A stretch of 64,000 nt of DNA from Clostridium mediterraneense (GCF_900091705.1 NZ_LT594785.1:2470918-2534917); one strand, 5' to 3'. Numbered from the stretch's first letter, positions 52,722 through 61,646 are shown. Notes: generated by a model not told the origin, from the letters alone. Translations and numbers: made by a program.

Positions 52722-53546
52722 ATGAAGGATATAATATTTTTTTCATTTATATTATGTGGAATTATATATTCTACTTTTATAGAAAGAAAGCTTTTAATAA
52801 GTAAAAAATTTAATATAAAAAAAGAAAATATACAAAATATCAATACTAAAATAAAAGTAGTTCAATTTACTGATGTCCATCTTGGAAGATACTTTAGTTT
52901 AAAAGATTTAGAAAAAGTTGTGGATAAAATAAATTCATTAAATCCTGATATAGTTGTTCTTACAGGAGATTTAGTTGATAAAATGAAATTTTATCAACAT
53001 AAAGAAGAAATTCCTAAAGTCTTATCTAAAATAAATAGTACGCTTGGAAATTTTGCTATATACGGGAATCATGATGCTTATCCAGGGAATAGACATAGTT
53101 ATGCTAAGATAATAAAAAATTCTAATTTTACATTACTTATAAATGAAAATAAAAAAATAAAAATAGGTTCAAAAACTCTCAACTTAATGGGACTTGATGA
53201 TATTTTTCAAGGTAAAATTAACATAGACAGTACAACAAAAGATATAGATAAAAATGATTTTAATCTTTTAATGCTTCATGAACCTGATTTAATAGATAAA
53301 TTTAAGGGGCAACCTATAGATTTAGCAGTTGCTGGACATAGCCATGGTGGGCAAATTTATGTTCCTTTGTATGGAACAATATTAAATACTGAGTGTGCTG
53401 TTAAATATGATAGAGGTTTTCATTCTATTGGAGATAATAATCAAGATAAGATTAAGCTTTATGTTAATACAGGGATAGGTAGTACAGGTCTTCCTATTAG
53501 ATTTTGGAATATTCCTAATGTAGTGGAGTTTAATATTGAATTTTAG
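52722..53546 (+). CDS. Membrane-anchored calcineurin-like metallophosphoesterase (YkuE-like)
   Basis: The 274 residues begin with one anchor or signal helix (about 3-17) and a basic linker. The dimetal motifs follow in order: FTDVHLG (about 51-57), LTGDLVD, YGNHD, LLMLHEPD and AGHSHGGQIYVP. This matches YkuE-like outer-face enzymes, linked in some species to lipid or nucleotide phosphoester hydrolysis. TTAGGAG lies 9 bases before the ATG. It is monocistronic, with a strong terminator at 53601. The substrate is unknown. Confidence 0.92.
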   Translation: MKDIIFFSFILCGIIYSTFIERKLLISKKFNIKKENIQNINTKIKVVQFTDVHLGRYFSLKDLEKVVDKINSLNPDIVVLTGDLVDKMKFYQHKEEIPKVLSKINSTLGNFAIYGNHDAYPGNRHSYAKIIKNSNFTLLINENKKIKIGSKTLNLMGLDDIFQGKINIDSTTKDIDKNDFNLLMLHEPDLIDKFKGQPIDLAVAGHSHGGQIYVPLYGTILNTECAVKYDRGFHSIGDNNQDKIKLYVNTGIGSTGLPIRFWNIPNVVEFNIEF

Positions 53547-53600
53547 AAAGTTAACTTAGGGAAGTTACTTTTTATTTAGATTTAGATATTAATATATTTC

Positions 53601-53637
53601 TCTCTACGAATGTCTTTAGACATTCGTAGAGATTTTA
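53601..53637 (+). terminator. Terminator of the metallophosphoesterase gene
   Basis: A 14-base perfect stem (53601-53614 with 53619-53632) has a TTTA loop and a T-rich flank. The remaining 260 bases to the next gene are AT-rich without other features. Confidence 0.85.
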
Positions 53638-53896
53638 TTTTAAAATTTTAGTAATTTTTAGAAATTTAGTCCTTTTATATATAAAAAATTATGTAGTAAA
53701 ACCTATATTTCTAATTTATATAATCTAAAATTGAAATTATACTCATTGTCCCCTCTTCCTAAATACTAAATATTTATATTTAAGATAATATATTACCATA
53801 AATTCGAAAAATGCTATAATAAAATTAAATAAACATAATTTTAAAATAAAAAATATACAAAATTTTATTTATATATATTTTTAAAGGAGAACTAAA

Positions 53897-54196
53897 ATGA
53901 AGAATTTTATAGTTGAAGGCATATTAACAAATCCTGATTTAATAAATGATGACATAATGAAACAACATATGGCTTATTCTCAAAAAGCTATGGATAATGG
54001 ATTAATATTAATGTCTGGATTAAAATCAGATATGAGCGGTGGGTTATTTATTATGAGAGCAGAATCTAGTGAAAAAATAGAAACTTACTTAGCTAGTGAA
54101 CCATTTAAAGTTCATGGAATACAAAAATATAAAATAACAGAATTTAATACTCATTACCTTAATCAATCATTAATAAATGATTTAGCAAATAATTAA
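53897..54196 (+). CDS. YCII-family small protein
   Basis: The 99-residue single-domain ferredoxin-like fold protein has the family His-Asp pattern region (MKQHMAYSQKAMDNGLILMSG, about 22-42), the strand SGGLFIMRAES, and a C-terminal YLASEPFKVHGIQKYKITEF matching the conserved D/E-P-F....l. YCII proteins include dechlorination-related enzymes and many of unknown role. The usual active-site Asp before PF is Glu here. It is a monocistronic gene with a ribosome site AAAGGAG and its own terminator. Confidence 0.88.
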   Translation: MKNFIVEGILTNPDLINDDIMKQHMAYSQKAMDNGLILMSGLKSDMSGGLFIMRAESSEKIETYLASEPFKVHGIQKYKITEFNTHYLNQSLINDLANN

Positions 54197-54213
54197 TAAT
54201 CTAAAATTATAAT

Positions 54214-54251
54214 AAAAAGCTGTGTTAAAAGAAATTTTAACACAGCTTTTT
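54214..54251 (+). terminator. Terminator of the YCII-family gene
   Basis: A 17-base perfect stem (54214-54230 with 54235-54251) has a GAAA tetraloop. The 300 bases after it are AT-rich without other features. Confidence 0.9.
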
Positions 54252-54557
54252 ATTACTCTAAATTTTTACTTCTCTATAATTATTTCCTTACTAGATATAA
54301 CAATTATACTTTGTATAGTCTTAGAACATTTTTACCTTTAAATTACATAACTTTAATCTAAATTTGAATTATCTTTAGTAAAATATCAAAAATATTAGCT
54401 ATTAATATTATGCGAGTAAAAAATATAAATGATATTTTATAAATTTTAAAATGAATAATTTATTTATTTAAAATAATTTATTTAATATTTTTTTCAAGTT
54501 TATTTTTAATGATATAATATAGATATGTTATTTTTTTAAGGAGAGTTATAAAATATT

Positions 54558-54812
54558 ATGGCAGCTTTACACCCAGTTACCCAAACAGTCCTTATATTGA
54601 TTGGGTTATATATGCTTACTGCATCCGACTTAATTGTTACAAGCCTTCAATTGAAAAAGGCAACAGAAGATAATGCTATAGAAGAACAAACAAAGTTCAA
54701 GAAATCTTTAAATGAAAAGATAAACTTAAACTTCTTCTATATATCAATAATATTATTATACTTTATTGTTAACTTTGCTATATTTATGATAGGACATCAT
54801 ATAAGAAATTAA
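54558..54812 (+). CDS. Small two-helix membrane protein, function unknown
   Basis: Of 84 residues, helix 1 is about 6-28 (VTQTVLILIGLYMLTASDLIVTS), a charged loop of about 30 residues follows (KKATEDNAIEEQTKFKKSLNEK), and helix 2 is about 58-78 (FFYISIILLYFIVNFAIFMI). AAGGAGAG stands 12 bases before the ATG, slightly far. It has its own terminator. Both ends probably face the same side. No family is recognised. Confidence 0.7.
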   Translation: MAALHPVTQTVLILIGLYMLTASDLIVTSLQLKKATEDNAIEEQTKFKKSLNEKINLNFFYISIILLYFIVNFAIFMIGHHIRN

Positions 54813-54827
54813 ATTTAGATAAAAAAG

Positions 54828-54860
54828 AGCCTTGTAGAAATTATATATCTACAAGGCTTT
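54828..54860. terminator. Bidirectional terminator between converging genes
   Basis: An 11-base stem (54828-54838 with 54848-54858) has A's on the left and T's on the right. It serves the plus-strand membrane protein and the minus-strand SDR gene. Confidence 0.8.
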
Positions 54861-54886
54861 CTTAATTTAACTAGCTAATTCTCTTA

Positions 54887-55648
54887 TTAACGAGTAGTAA
54901 ATCCTCCATTAGCTAATATTGTTTGACCATTAATGAACCAACCTTCTGTTGCTAAGAACTTAACTATTGGAGCTATATCTTCAATTTTTGTTAATTCTCC
55001 ATTAAAGCTTTGTGCCTTTAAATAAGCTACTGTTTCATCTGTTTCTTGTTCATAGAAGAAAGGTGTATCCATTGGTCCTGGAGCCACACTATTAACTGAT
55101 ATTCCCATAGGTGCAAATTCTTTAGCAGCAGCACGTGTAAAATGTTCTATTGGAGCTTTTGCTCCTGCATATAATGAATAATATCCTGTAAATCCTGCTA
55201 AAAGTGATGTTAATACATTTATTATCTTTCCGCCCTTATTCATATGTCTCGCTGATTCTTGAATAAAGAAGAATCCAATCTTTGAATTTATATTAAATAA
55301 ATCATCATATTCATTTTCAGTTAATTGATCAATAGGCTTTTTAACTATTTTTCCTACTGTATTTACAGCTATATCTACTTTACCAAATTTATTTTCTGCT
55401 TCTTCAAATAACTTCTTTATATTATTTATATTGCTTAAATCTAATTGAATTGAAAAAGCTTTTCCACCATTAGAATTAATATACTCTACTGTCTTATCTG
55501 CTGCTTCCCTTGTTGATGAGCTATTATAATGAACTACTACTTTAGCTCCTTCTTCTCCAAATGTTCTTGATATTAATCCTCCAAGATTTTTAGCTCCACC
55601 TGCAACTACTACTACTTTATCTTTTAAATTTGTTATCTTATAATTCAT
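54887..55648 (-). CDS. SDR-family NAD(P)-dependent oxidoreductase
   Basis: The 253-residue classical SDR has a cofactor loop VVVAGGAKNLGGLISRTFG (about 13-31, the G-G-x-x-x-L-G form) and the basic HYNSS after strand 2, which suggests NADP. It also has NTVGK in place of NNAG, and the catalytic Ser in NVLTSLLAG with Tyr/Lys in YSLYAGAKAPIEHF. PGPMDTPFF follows. The substrate is unknown. It is divergent from an HxlR regulator gene 190 bases away, a pairing usual for redox or aldehyde-responsive oxidoreductases. AAAGGAG precedes the ATG. Confidence 0.92.
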   Translation of the reverse strand: MNYKITNLKDKVVVVAGGAKNLGGLISRTFGEEGAKVVVHYNSSSTREAADKTVEYINSNGGKAFSIQLDLSNINNIKKLFEEAENKFGKVDIAVNTVGKIVKKPIDQLTENEYDDLFNINSKIGFFFIQESARHMNKGGKIINVLTSLLAGFTGYYSLYAGAKAPIEHFTRAAAKEFAPMGISVNSVAPGPMDTPFFYEQETDETVAYLKAQSFNGELTKIEDIAPIVKFLATEGWFINGQTILANGGFTTR

Positions 55649-55836
55649 ATCTATTTCTCCTTTGTTTATCTCAATACTTCGTCTCTATTTCTTAAACTAA
55701 TTATATTTAAATAAGTTATATAATAAAAGAAGGCACTTTTTTTTCACCTAGTAACCTTTTATATACTAATATGTATTTAAGCCAGCTCAGGGTGATAGTT
55801 TATATATAAAATTAATAAAAGAAAGGAGCAAATACC

Positions 55837-56196
55837 ATGAAACATATAAATGATGATGATCTTTTAAAAGAAATAGAAACTGACTGTTATCTAAATGTTA
55901 ATGAAGCTATAGGAGTAATTGGAGGTAAGTGGAAAGTTCTAATTCTTTGGCATATAACAGAAAGAACAAGAAGATTTAATGAATTAAGAAAATTAATTCC
56001 TGATATATCTCAAAAGATGCTTACTAATCAACTTAGAGAACTAGAAAAAGATAACTTAATTTGTAGAACTGTTTATCCAGAAGTGCCACCAAGAGTTGAA
56101 TATTCATTAACTGAATATGGAGGTACACTTGAACCTATATTTGATGCATTATATGATTGGGGAGAAAATCATATAAAAAGAAAATCAAAAAAATAG
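55837..56196 (+). CDS. HxlR-family transcriptional regulator
   Basis: The 119-residue winged-helix protein opens with a redox-candidate Cys ([20 protein letters not shown], Cys16). The HxlR core follows, with W-K-v-L-I-L-W-H, [24 protein letters not shown] (recognition helix) and the wing [17 protein letters not shown]. This is the YodB/HypR-like pattern, where the N-terminal Cys senses electrophiles or disulfide stress. It is divergent from the SDR gene and probably controls it. GAAAGGAG lies 9 bases before the ATG. Confidence 0.94.
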   Translation: MKHINDDDLLKEIETDCYLNVNEAIGVIGGKWKVLILWHITERTRRFNELRKLIPDISQKMLTNQLRELEKDNLICRTVYPEVPPRVEYSLTEYGGTLEPIFDALYDWGENHIKRKSKK

Positions 56197-56222
56197 CTGC
56201 CTTAAAAAGACAGCTATTTTTT
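56187..56222. terminator. Convergent terminator between the HxlR and flavin-oxidase genes
   Basis: AAAAAAATAGCTG and CAGCTATTTTTT pair around a short loop. It overlaps the last codons of both genes, an economical shared terminator. Confidence 0.75.
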
Positions 56223-57576
56223 AATCTATTTTTATTGATTGCTCAAATTTAAATATATTATTAGGATCATATTTCTTTTTAATTTCTCTAAGTCTTGATA
56301 TATTTTCCCCATAATATTCTGTTTCATAACTTTCTAATTCAGCTATTGGGAAAGCTATAAATGAACCTATTGTCATTTCTTTTATAATTTTAAACTTATC
56401 TACAATCCATTTTTTATTTTCATTTGCATATTGTGAATCTTCCCACACTGATTGCATTCCTAAGATAAATTCTGCATCTCTATAATAAAATGCTGTTTCA
56501 TCCTTAGCTTTATCCTTTATTGCTCCACCAAGTCCATATAAAGTAAAAGCTGTATATTCTGAACCTTCTGCTACTTCATGTAATATATCAAGTATTGTTC
56601 TAATTTCATCTTTATTATATTCTCTATCAATAAATCTTCCTGTAGATTTATATTTTTCATAATCAGGATGATCATCTTGAATTTTTTTATTTATATCAAA
56701 TACGCTCATATATTTTAAATTAAAGTTTATCTCTTTTGATAAATTCTTAAATGGAGCTAATACATTTTCTGCTTCTTCTTTTGAACCATAAAAGATACCT
56801 GTTACTAAAGCTCCTATACCTTTTATCTTTGAATTATAAAAAGCTATTTTAATATTTAATCTTCTATCAAGCTTCTTTAAATTCTTTTGAACCATATCAA
56901 AAATACTAATCATTTCTTCTTTTGTAGTATTCTTATATTCTATACTTACTAAAGTTCCGTTCTCTATTTTATCTAATAATTTAAATATCATTGAAGTAAC
57001 TACACCAAAGTTACCTCCTCCTCCACCTTTTAAAGCCCATAATAAATCACTATTAATTTTTTCATTTGCAATTATTATGTTACCTTGCCCATCAACAATT
57101 TCAGCTTCAATTAAATAATCACATCCAAGACCAAAATATCTTGCTGAATACCCCCAGCCCCCACCAAGAGTATATCCTACTGCACCAACTGTTGGACAAC
57201 CTCCACCTGGAAATGGATAATTATTAGAATTTAAAGCTTCATATAGTTCTCTATTTCTTACTCCACCTTCAATTCTTGCTATATTTTTATCTTTATCTAA
57301 AAATATCTTATTCATTTTACTAACATCTATAACAAGTACCCCATCACCAGTTGAAAACCCTTCATAATGATGTCTACCTGATCTTATCTTAAAAGGAATA
57401 GAATTTTCTTTTGACCACATTATTGCATTACTCACATCTACTGTATTGTGACAATAAACAATAACTAAAGGTGATTTCTCAATAGCTCTATTCCAAGCTA
57501 ATGTATGTTCCTTATAATCTTTATGACTTTGAAGAACTACATCTCCAGTCAATTTATTATAATTTAATTCTCTCAT
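56221..57576 (-). CDS. FAD-linked oxidase with BBE domain (bicovalent flavin)
   Basis: The 451-residue vanillyl-alcohol-oxidase fold protein has FAD-binding part 1 with KIRSGRHHYEGFSTGDGVLVIDVS (about 58-81). Its His is the usual 8-alpha attachment site. GGGCPTVGAVGYTLGGGWG (about 125-143) has the Cys that forms the second, 6-S link. GGGGGNFGVVTS and a C-terminal BBE segment (YYGENISRLREIKKKYDPNNIFKFEQSI) complete it. Such enzymes use O2 or another acceptor to oxidise sugars or alcohols, an odd property in a strict anaerobe. No signal peptide is seen. It converges on the HxlR gene. Confidence 0.92.
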   Translation of the reverse strand: MRELNYNKLTGDVVLQSHKDYKEHTLAWNRAIEKSPLVIVYCHNTVDVSNAIMWSKENSIPFKIRSGRHHYEGFSTGDGVLVIDVSKMNKIFLDKDKNIARIEGGVRNRELYEALNSNNYPFPGGGCPTVGAVGYTLGGGWGYSARYFGLGCDYLIEAEIVDGQGNIIIANEKINSDLLWALKGGGGGNFGVVTSMIFKLLDKIENGTLVSIEYKNTTKEEMISIFDMVQKNLKKLDRRLNIKIAFYNSKIKGIGALVTGIFYGSKEEAENVLAPFKNLSKEINFNLKYMSVFDINKKIQDDHPDYEKYKSTGRFIDREYNKDEIRTILDILHEVAEGSEYTAFTLYGLGGAIKDKAKDETAFYYRDAEFILGMQSVWEDSQYANENKKWIVDKFKIIKEMTIGSFIAFPIAELESYETEYYGENISRLREIKKKYDPNNIFKFEQSIKID

Positions 57577-57838
57577 ATTTATATAACCTCACTAATATCT
57601 TAGTAATAATCTTTAAATTGAATATATACTTAAAATTAATTTTAACATAAAGCAATGTTTATTTGTGTATATTAAATTTTATTTAATTAACAAATAAATA
57701 AAAATAATATATATATTATAAAGATAACAAATAATACTAGCCTTATTCTTAAATGCTAAAGTAATCAGGAAAATTCCTCATAAATATCAAATAAGATATT
57801 AATAATATAGATTTTTAAATCTACTATAAAATAATAAA

Positions 57839-57866
57839 AAAAGACTATCTTTTTAGATAGTCTTTT
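57839..57866. terminator. Orphan hairpin with A- and T-runs
   Basis: AAGACTATCT and AGATAGTCTT form a perfect stem around TTTT (57841-57864), with A's before and T's after. It lies between the oxidase gene start and the His/Cys-rich gene end; on the minus strand it may be a second terminator for the latter. Confidence 0.65.
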
Positions 57867-57945
57867 ATATTACAAATAGTGCGTTATGGTTTTAAAAGAT
57901 AAGCTAAGTTCAAATGATATATCATTATCACTACTTGTCCTAAGT

Positions 57946-57987
57946 TAAGAGTTATTTTCAAAGATTCTCTTTTAAATAACTCTTAGC
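57946..57987 (-). terminator. Inverted repeat after the His/Cys-rich gene, probable terminator
   Basis: The arms TTAAGAGTTATTT (57946-57958) and AAATAACTCTTAG (57975-57987, one end mismatch) flank a 16-base loop. It lies 24 bases past the stop at 58011. The T-run is weak. Confidence 0.5.
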
Positions 57988-58010
57988 TTAATTAAAATTA
58001 ACTTTTAAAT

Positions 58011-58331
58011 TTAGTGTGTATGTGCGTGTTCTTCGCATCCACAGTGACATACTTCTTTTGCATGTTTGTGTTCATCACATCCACAATTGCATTCTTCTTC
58101 ATGATGATGATGAGTTTGTCCATGTGAATGAGCATGTTCTTCACATCCGCAGTGACATACTTCCTTTGCATGTTTATGTTCTTCACATCCACAATTACAT
58201 TCTTCTCCATGGTGGTGATGAGCTTGTCCATGTGAATGAGCATGTTCTTCACATCCGCAGTGACATACTTCTTTTGCGTGTCTGTGTTCTTCACATCCAC
58301 AATTACATTCTTCTCCATGATGATGATGCAT
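58011..58331 (-). repeat. 108-base in-gene tandem repeat, three copies
   Basis: The coding repeat of the His/Cys-rich gene is also a DNA repeat with few base changes (the third copy is 9 bases shorter). Such an array can gain or lose units by slippage. Long false frames appear on both strands across it for the same reason. Confidence 0.85.
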
Positions 58332-58343
58332 TTTATTTTCCAT
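58011..58343 (-). CDS. His/Cys-rich three-repeat protein, putative metal buffer or chaperone
   Basis: ATG 58343, 8 bases after AAGGAG, gives 110 residues. After MENKM the protein is three tandem copies (36, 36 and 33 residues) of one unit: HHHHGEE-CNCGC-EEHRH-AKEV-CHCGC-EEHAHSH-GQA. In total 30 His and 18 Cys make up 44% of the chain; each unit has ten His and six Cys, and the rest is mostly Glu, Lys and Ala. There is no signal or membrane segment, so it is cytoplasmic. The composition is unmistakably metal-binding (nickel, cobalt, zinc or copper). It is not a known metallothionein by pattern. The gene is divergent from a FecBCD-type uptake operon with a shared 24-base inverted repeat, so it probably stores or passes on the imported metal. 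Confidence 0.85.
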   Translation of the reverse strand: MENKMHHHHGEECNCGCEEHRHAKEVCHCGCEEHAHSHGQAHHHHGEECNCGCEEHKHAKEVCHCGCEEHAHSHGQTHHHHEEECNCGCDEHKHAKEVCHCGCEEHAHTH

Positions 58344-58495
58344 AACTAACACTCCTTAAAATCTATTTAATATTTTTTATTTTCTGTTTTCTATATTTAT
58401 ATAATAAAATAAAAGTAAAATAATTTCAATAAAAAAATTTTATAAAAGTCAAGTCCTGTTAAATGAAAATATATTTAAAATTGATATTATATTAT

Positions 58496-58519
58496 TTATT
58501 GATAAAGCATTATCAATAA
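58496..58519. promoter_or_regulatory. Shared operator between the His/Cys-rich gene and the uptake ABC operon
   Basis: The arms TTATTGATAA (58496-58505) and TTATCAATAA (58510-58519) are perfect 10-base inverted repeats around AGCA. The core TGATAA...TTATCA recalls Fur-family sites, but the spacing (6-4-6) is not the Fur 7-1-7 form. It lies about 150 bases from one start and 200 from the other, the only strong palindrome in the 380-base gap. Confidence 0.65.
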
Positions 58520-58721
58520 CTTTTTTTGAAATAATATTAACCAAAATGCTTTTTAATTATCAATTTAATAAAAACATTAATTTTTTTAATTTTTTTATAT
58601 ATAAATTTATTATTTTTATTATTAATTTCATAATTATTACTTTATTTACATTTAATTGAATTTAATATAACATTATTATCAGTTATTAATTTAAAAATAA
58701 AATTTCAGGGGGATAAATTTT

Positions 58722-59747
58722 ATGAATAAAAGAGCAAGATTATTAATTGCAGGATTAACAATAGCTATGGCAGGTAGCTTTGGATTAGTAGGTTGTACAT
58801 CAAAGGCTAAAGAAGAGAGCACTAAAACAGCAGTAGAAAGTAATAAATCAACCTTTAAAGAATATAGCTACACTTATAATGACGGAAACAACAAACCAGT
58901 AGAAGTAAAAGTTACAAAAGCTCCTCAAAGAGCAGTTACCCTATCTCAATTTATGACAGAATCTTTATTAGCACTTGGACTTGAAGATAGAATGGTTGGG
59001 ACAGCTTTATTAGATAATGAAATATTACCAGAATATAAAGAAGCATATGAAAAAATACCCCAACTTCAAGTAACAGATGGACACGATATATCAAAAGAAG
59101 GTTTCTTAGCTCTAAAGCCTGACTTTGCTTCAGGTTGGTTACCATCATTAGATGCTAAATCAGTTGGAGCTCCTGATGAATTATATAACAACTATCAAGT
59201 AAATCCTTATGTACTCTCATCTTTAAAAGGAGATGCTACTATAGAAAATGTTTATAAAGATTTTGAGGAACTTGGAAAAATATTTGATGTCGAAGACAAA
59301 GCAACAGAAGTAATCAATAAAATGAAATCTGAAGTAAAAGCTGTAGAAGAAAAAATTAAAGTATCTGATAAAAAACCATCAGTTTTAGTTTATGATTCAG
59401 GAGAGAAAGATGCTTTCGTTGTAGGAAGTGGTTTTGCAAATAATCTTATAACTCTTGCTGGAGGAAATAATATATTCTCAGATTTAAAAGATCAATGGGC
59501 TACTGTTTCATTTGAAAGTATAATAGCTAAAAATCCAGATGTAATTCTTGTTACTACTTTCTTAGCTGATTCAACAAATGTAGATAAGAAAATTGAATTC
59601 TTAAAAACAAATCCAGCTTTTAAAAATATAAATGCTATTAAAAACAATAATATTCATGTAATTGAGCTTGCAGATTTATCCCCAGGAATTAGAACAGCTA
59701 AAGCCATCACAGAAATGAATGAAGTATTCTATAAGGATGCTAAATAA
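58722..59747 (+). CDS. Substrate-binding lipoprotein of a FecB/BtuF-type ABC importer
   Basis: The 341-residue class III binding protein has a lipoprotein signal with lipobox GLVG-C (Cys25). Two lobes are joined by a long helix (about 175-215), as in FecB, FhuD and BtuF. The N-lobe starts RAVTLSQFMTESLLALGLEDRMVGTA and the C-lobe contains PSVLVYDSGEKDAFVVGSGFANNLITLAGG and IIAKNPDVILVTT. The family carries iron-siderophores, heme, cobalamin and other metal chelates. The neighbouring His/Cys-rich protein favours a transition-metal chelate other than B12. The ribosome site GGGGGATAAATTTT precedes the ATG. Confidence 0.92.
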   Translation: MNKRARLLIAGLTIAMAGSFGLVGCTSKAKEESTKTAVESNKSTFKEYSYTYNDGNNKPVEVKVTKAPQRAVTLSQFMTESLLALGLEDRMVGTALLDNEILPEYKEAYEKIPQLQVTDGHDISKEGFLALKPDFASGWLPSLDAKSVGAPDELYNNYQVNPYVLSSLKGDATIENVYKDFEELGKIFDVEDKATEVINKMKSEVKAVEEKIKVSDKKPSVLVYDSGEKDAFVVGSGFANNLITLAGGNNIFSDLKDQWATVSFESIIAKNPDVILVTTFLADSTNVDKKIEFLKTNPAFKNINAIKNNNIHVIELADLSPGIRTAKAITEMNEVFYKDAK

Positions 59748-60790
59748 TGAATTTTATAAAAAAACACTATAAAATCTGTATTTTAAGCTTAATTATTATT
59801 CTTATAATAAGCATGATACTTGGTATAGCTGTTGGAAGCACCTACATAGAATTTAATACAGTTTATAAATCAATTATAAATAAAGTTTTAGGAAATAATT
59901 TATTTCAAGTTAATTGCGATGTATTAGTTGAAAATATTATATTTGATGTAAGAATGCCTAGAGTATTTCTAGCTGCTATTACTGGAGCAGGACTTGCTAT
60001 TAGTGGTATCTTGATGCAATGCGTTACAAAAAATTCAATAGCTGATCCTTATATTTTAGGGATTTCATCTGGTGCTTCATCTGGTGCAGTTTTTGCAATT
60101 GTTCTTGGTGGTACAGTTCTTGGAGTAACAACTGGAGCATTTTTAGGTTCTATCTTATGTGCTATTTTAGTTTTTATCATTGGTACCCAGTATGGAAGAA
60201 GTTCATCTATAACAAGACTTGTTTTATCAGGTCTTGCTATGTCAACAATATTCACAGCAATAACAAACTTAATTATTTATTCAGCAGAAAATTCAAATCA
60301 AGCGAGGTCTGCTATGTTTTGGATAATGGGAAGTCTTGGTGGTGCTAGATGGAATAACTTACTTTTACCTTCTTTAGTATTACTAATATCATTAATAATA
60401 ACAATACTTCTATCAAACTCTCTAGATTTATTGTTATTTGGTGATACAAGCGCTATTGTTCTTGGAATGAACATAAAATTTATTAAATCAGTTATTTTAT
60501 TACTTGCAACATTTTTAACTTCCGTTTTAGTTTCAATTACTGGTGCTATTGGTTTTATTGGCCTTGTAGTTCCTCATATATGCAGAAGTATTGCAGGTAC
60601 TACTCATAAAAAAATATTACCTTTATCAGCATTAATAGGAGCAATATTTTTAGTAATATCAGATATAGTATCTAGAGTTATATTCTCTCCAAGAGAACTA
60701 CCTATAGGTATTATTACATCAGTAATTGGTGGACCATTCTTTATATGGCTGATTGCTAAAAATAATTATTCATTTGGAGGTAATGAATAA
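59747..60790 (+). CDS. FecCD-family ABC importer permease
   Basis: The 347-residue protein has about ten helices and the family signatures VRMPRVFLAAITGAGLAISGILMQ, NSIADPYILGISSGASSGAV and GFIGLVVPHICRSIAG, plus a late LPIGIITSVIGGPFF. The start codon overlaps the preceding stop (TAATG), as does its stop with the ATPase start. It forms the homodimeric channel of a type II importer, taking ligand from the upstream lipoprotein. The motifs are complete, with no sign of decay. Confidence 0.95.
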   Translation: MNFIKKHYKICILSLIIILIISMILGIAVGSTYIEFNTVYKSIINKVLGNNLFQVNCDVLVENIIFDVRMPRVFLAAITGAGLAISGILMQCVTKNSIADPYILGISSGASSGAVFAIVLGGTVLGVTTGAFLGSILCAILVFIIGTQYGRSSSITRLVLSGLAMSTIFTAITNLIIYSAENSNQARSAMFWIMGSLGGARWNNLLLPSLVLLISLIITILLSNSLDLLLFGDTSAIVLGMNIKFIKSVILLLATFLTSVLVSITGAIGFIGLVVPHICRSIAGTTHKKILPLSALIGAIFLVISDIVSRVIFSPRELPIGIITSVIGGPFFIWLIAKNNYSFGGNE

Positions 60791-61557
60791 TGAAATTAAA
60801 AGTTAAAGAACTTGAATTTAAAATAGCTGACCAACAAATTTTAAATGGTATAGATTTAAATATAAAAGAAGGTCAATTTGTTGGAATAATTGGGCCTAAT
60901 GGTTCTGGAAAATCTACATTATTAAAAAATATCTATAGAGTATATAAACCATCTAAAGGTAATATATCTCTAGAAGGTACTGATATAGAAACAATGAAGT
61001 CAAAAGAAATTGCTAAGAAACTAGCTATTCTTTCTCAAGAAAGTTCAACTCAATTTGATTTCACTGTTAAAGATATAATAAAAATGGGGAGATATCCTTA
61101 TAAATCTATGTTTGAAGATTATTCAAAAAAAGATATGGAATTGGTTAATGAGATAATAGATAAATTATCCTTACAAAATCATAAAGATAGAAGTTTCAAC
61201 ACTCTATCAGGTGGAGAAAAACAAAGAGTTTTGATTGCTAGAGCTTTAGTTCAAAATACTGACTTTATGATTTTAGATGAACCAACAAACCACTTAGATA
61301 TAAGATATCAAATCCAACTTTTAGATATAGTAAAAAACTTAGGAATAACTGTACTTGCAGCACTTCATGATATAAATATAGCAGCTTTATATTGTGATTA
61401 TATTTTAGTTATGAAGGATGGAAAAATTATCAAGAGAGGTACTGTTGATGAAATTATTACTTCAGAAACTATTAAAGAAGTTTATGGAGTTAATAGTTAC
61501 ATCACTGAAAATCCTATAAATAAAAAAAGACAAGTTTTTTATATGAGTAATATTTAA
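60790..61557 (+). CDS. FecE/BtuD-type ABC importer ATPase
   Basis: The 255 residues have Walker A GPNGSGKSTLLK (about 36-47), Q-loop LSQESSTQFDFTVKDIIKMGRYPY, signature LSGGEKQRVLIARA, Walker B FMILDEPTNHLDI and switch LHDINIA. The phrase DIIKMGRYPY is typical of the chelate-uptake subgroup (FecE, FhuC). A 40-residue C-terminal end (about 215-255) is family-typical. It completes the three-gene uptake operon; a strong terminator follows. Confidence 0.95.
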   Translation: MKLKVKELEFKIADQQILNGIDLNIKEGQFVGIIGPNGSGKSTLLKNIYRVYKPSKGNISLEGTDIETMKSKEIAKKLAILSQESSTQFDFTVKDIIKMGRYPYKSMFEDYSKKDMELVNEIIDKLSLQNHKDRSFNTLSGGEKQRVLIARALVQNTDFMILDEPTNHLDIRYQIQLLDIVKNLGITVLAALHDINIAALYCDYILVMKDGKIIKRGTVDEIITSETIKEVYGVNSYITENPINKKRQVFYMSNI

Positions 61558-61604
61558 AACTCGTAATAAAATTCAAATATATAAATAAAAAGTCAATTCA
61601 AACA

Positions 61605-61638
61605 AAAACAGACTAGCTTATATAAGCTAGTCTGTTTT
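61605..61638. terminator. Bidirectional terminator between the ABC importer and the first M14 gene
   Basis: A 16-base perfect stem (61605-61620 with 61623-61638) has a two-base tip and A/T flanks. It serves the plus-strand operon and the minus-strand peptidase gene (stop 61647). Confidence 0.9.
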
Positions 61639-61646
61639 GTTTAATT

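Noticed and set aside
57998-58345. Long overlapping frames on both strands across the His/Cys-rich gene
   Set aside because: They arise because the 108-base DNA repeat leaves several frames open; only the frame starting at 58343 has a ribosome site and a sensible, strongly patterned product.
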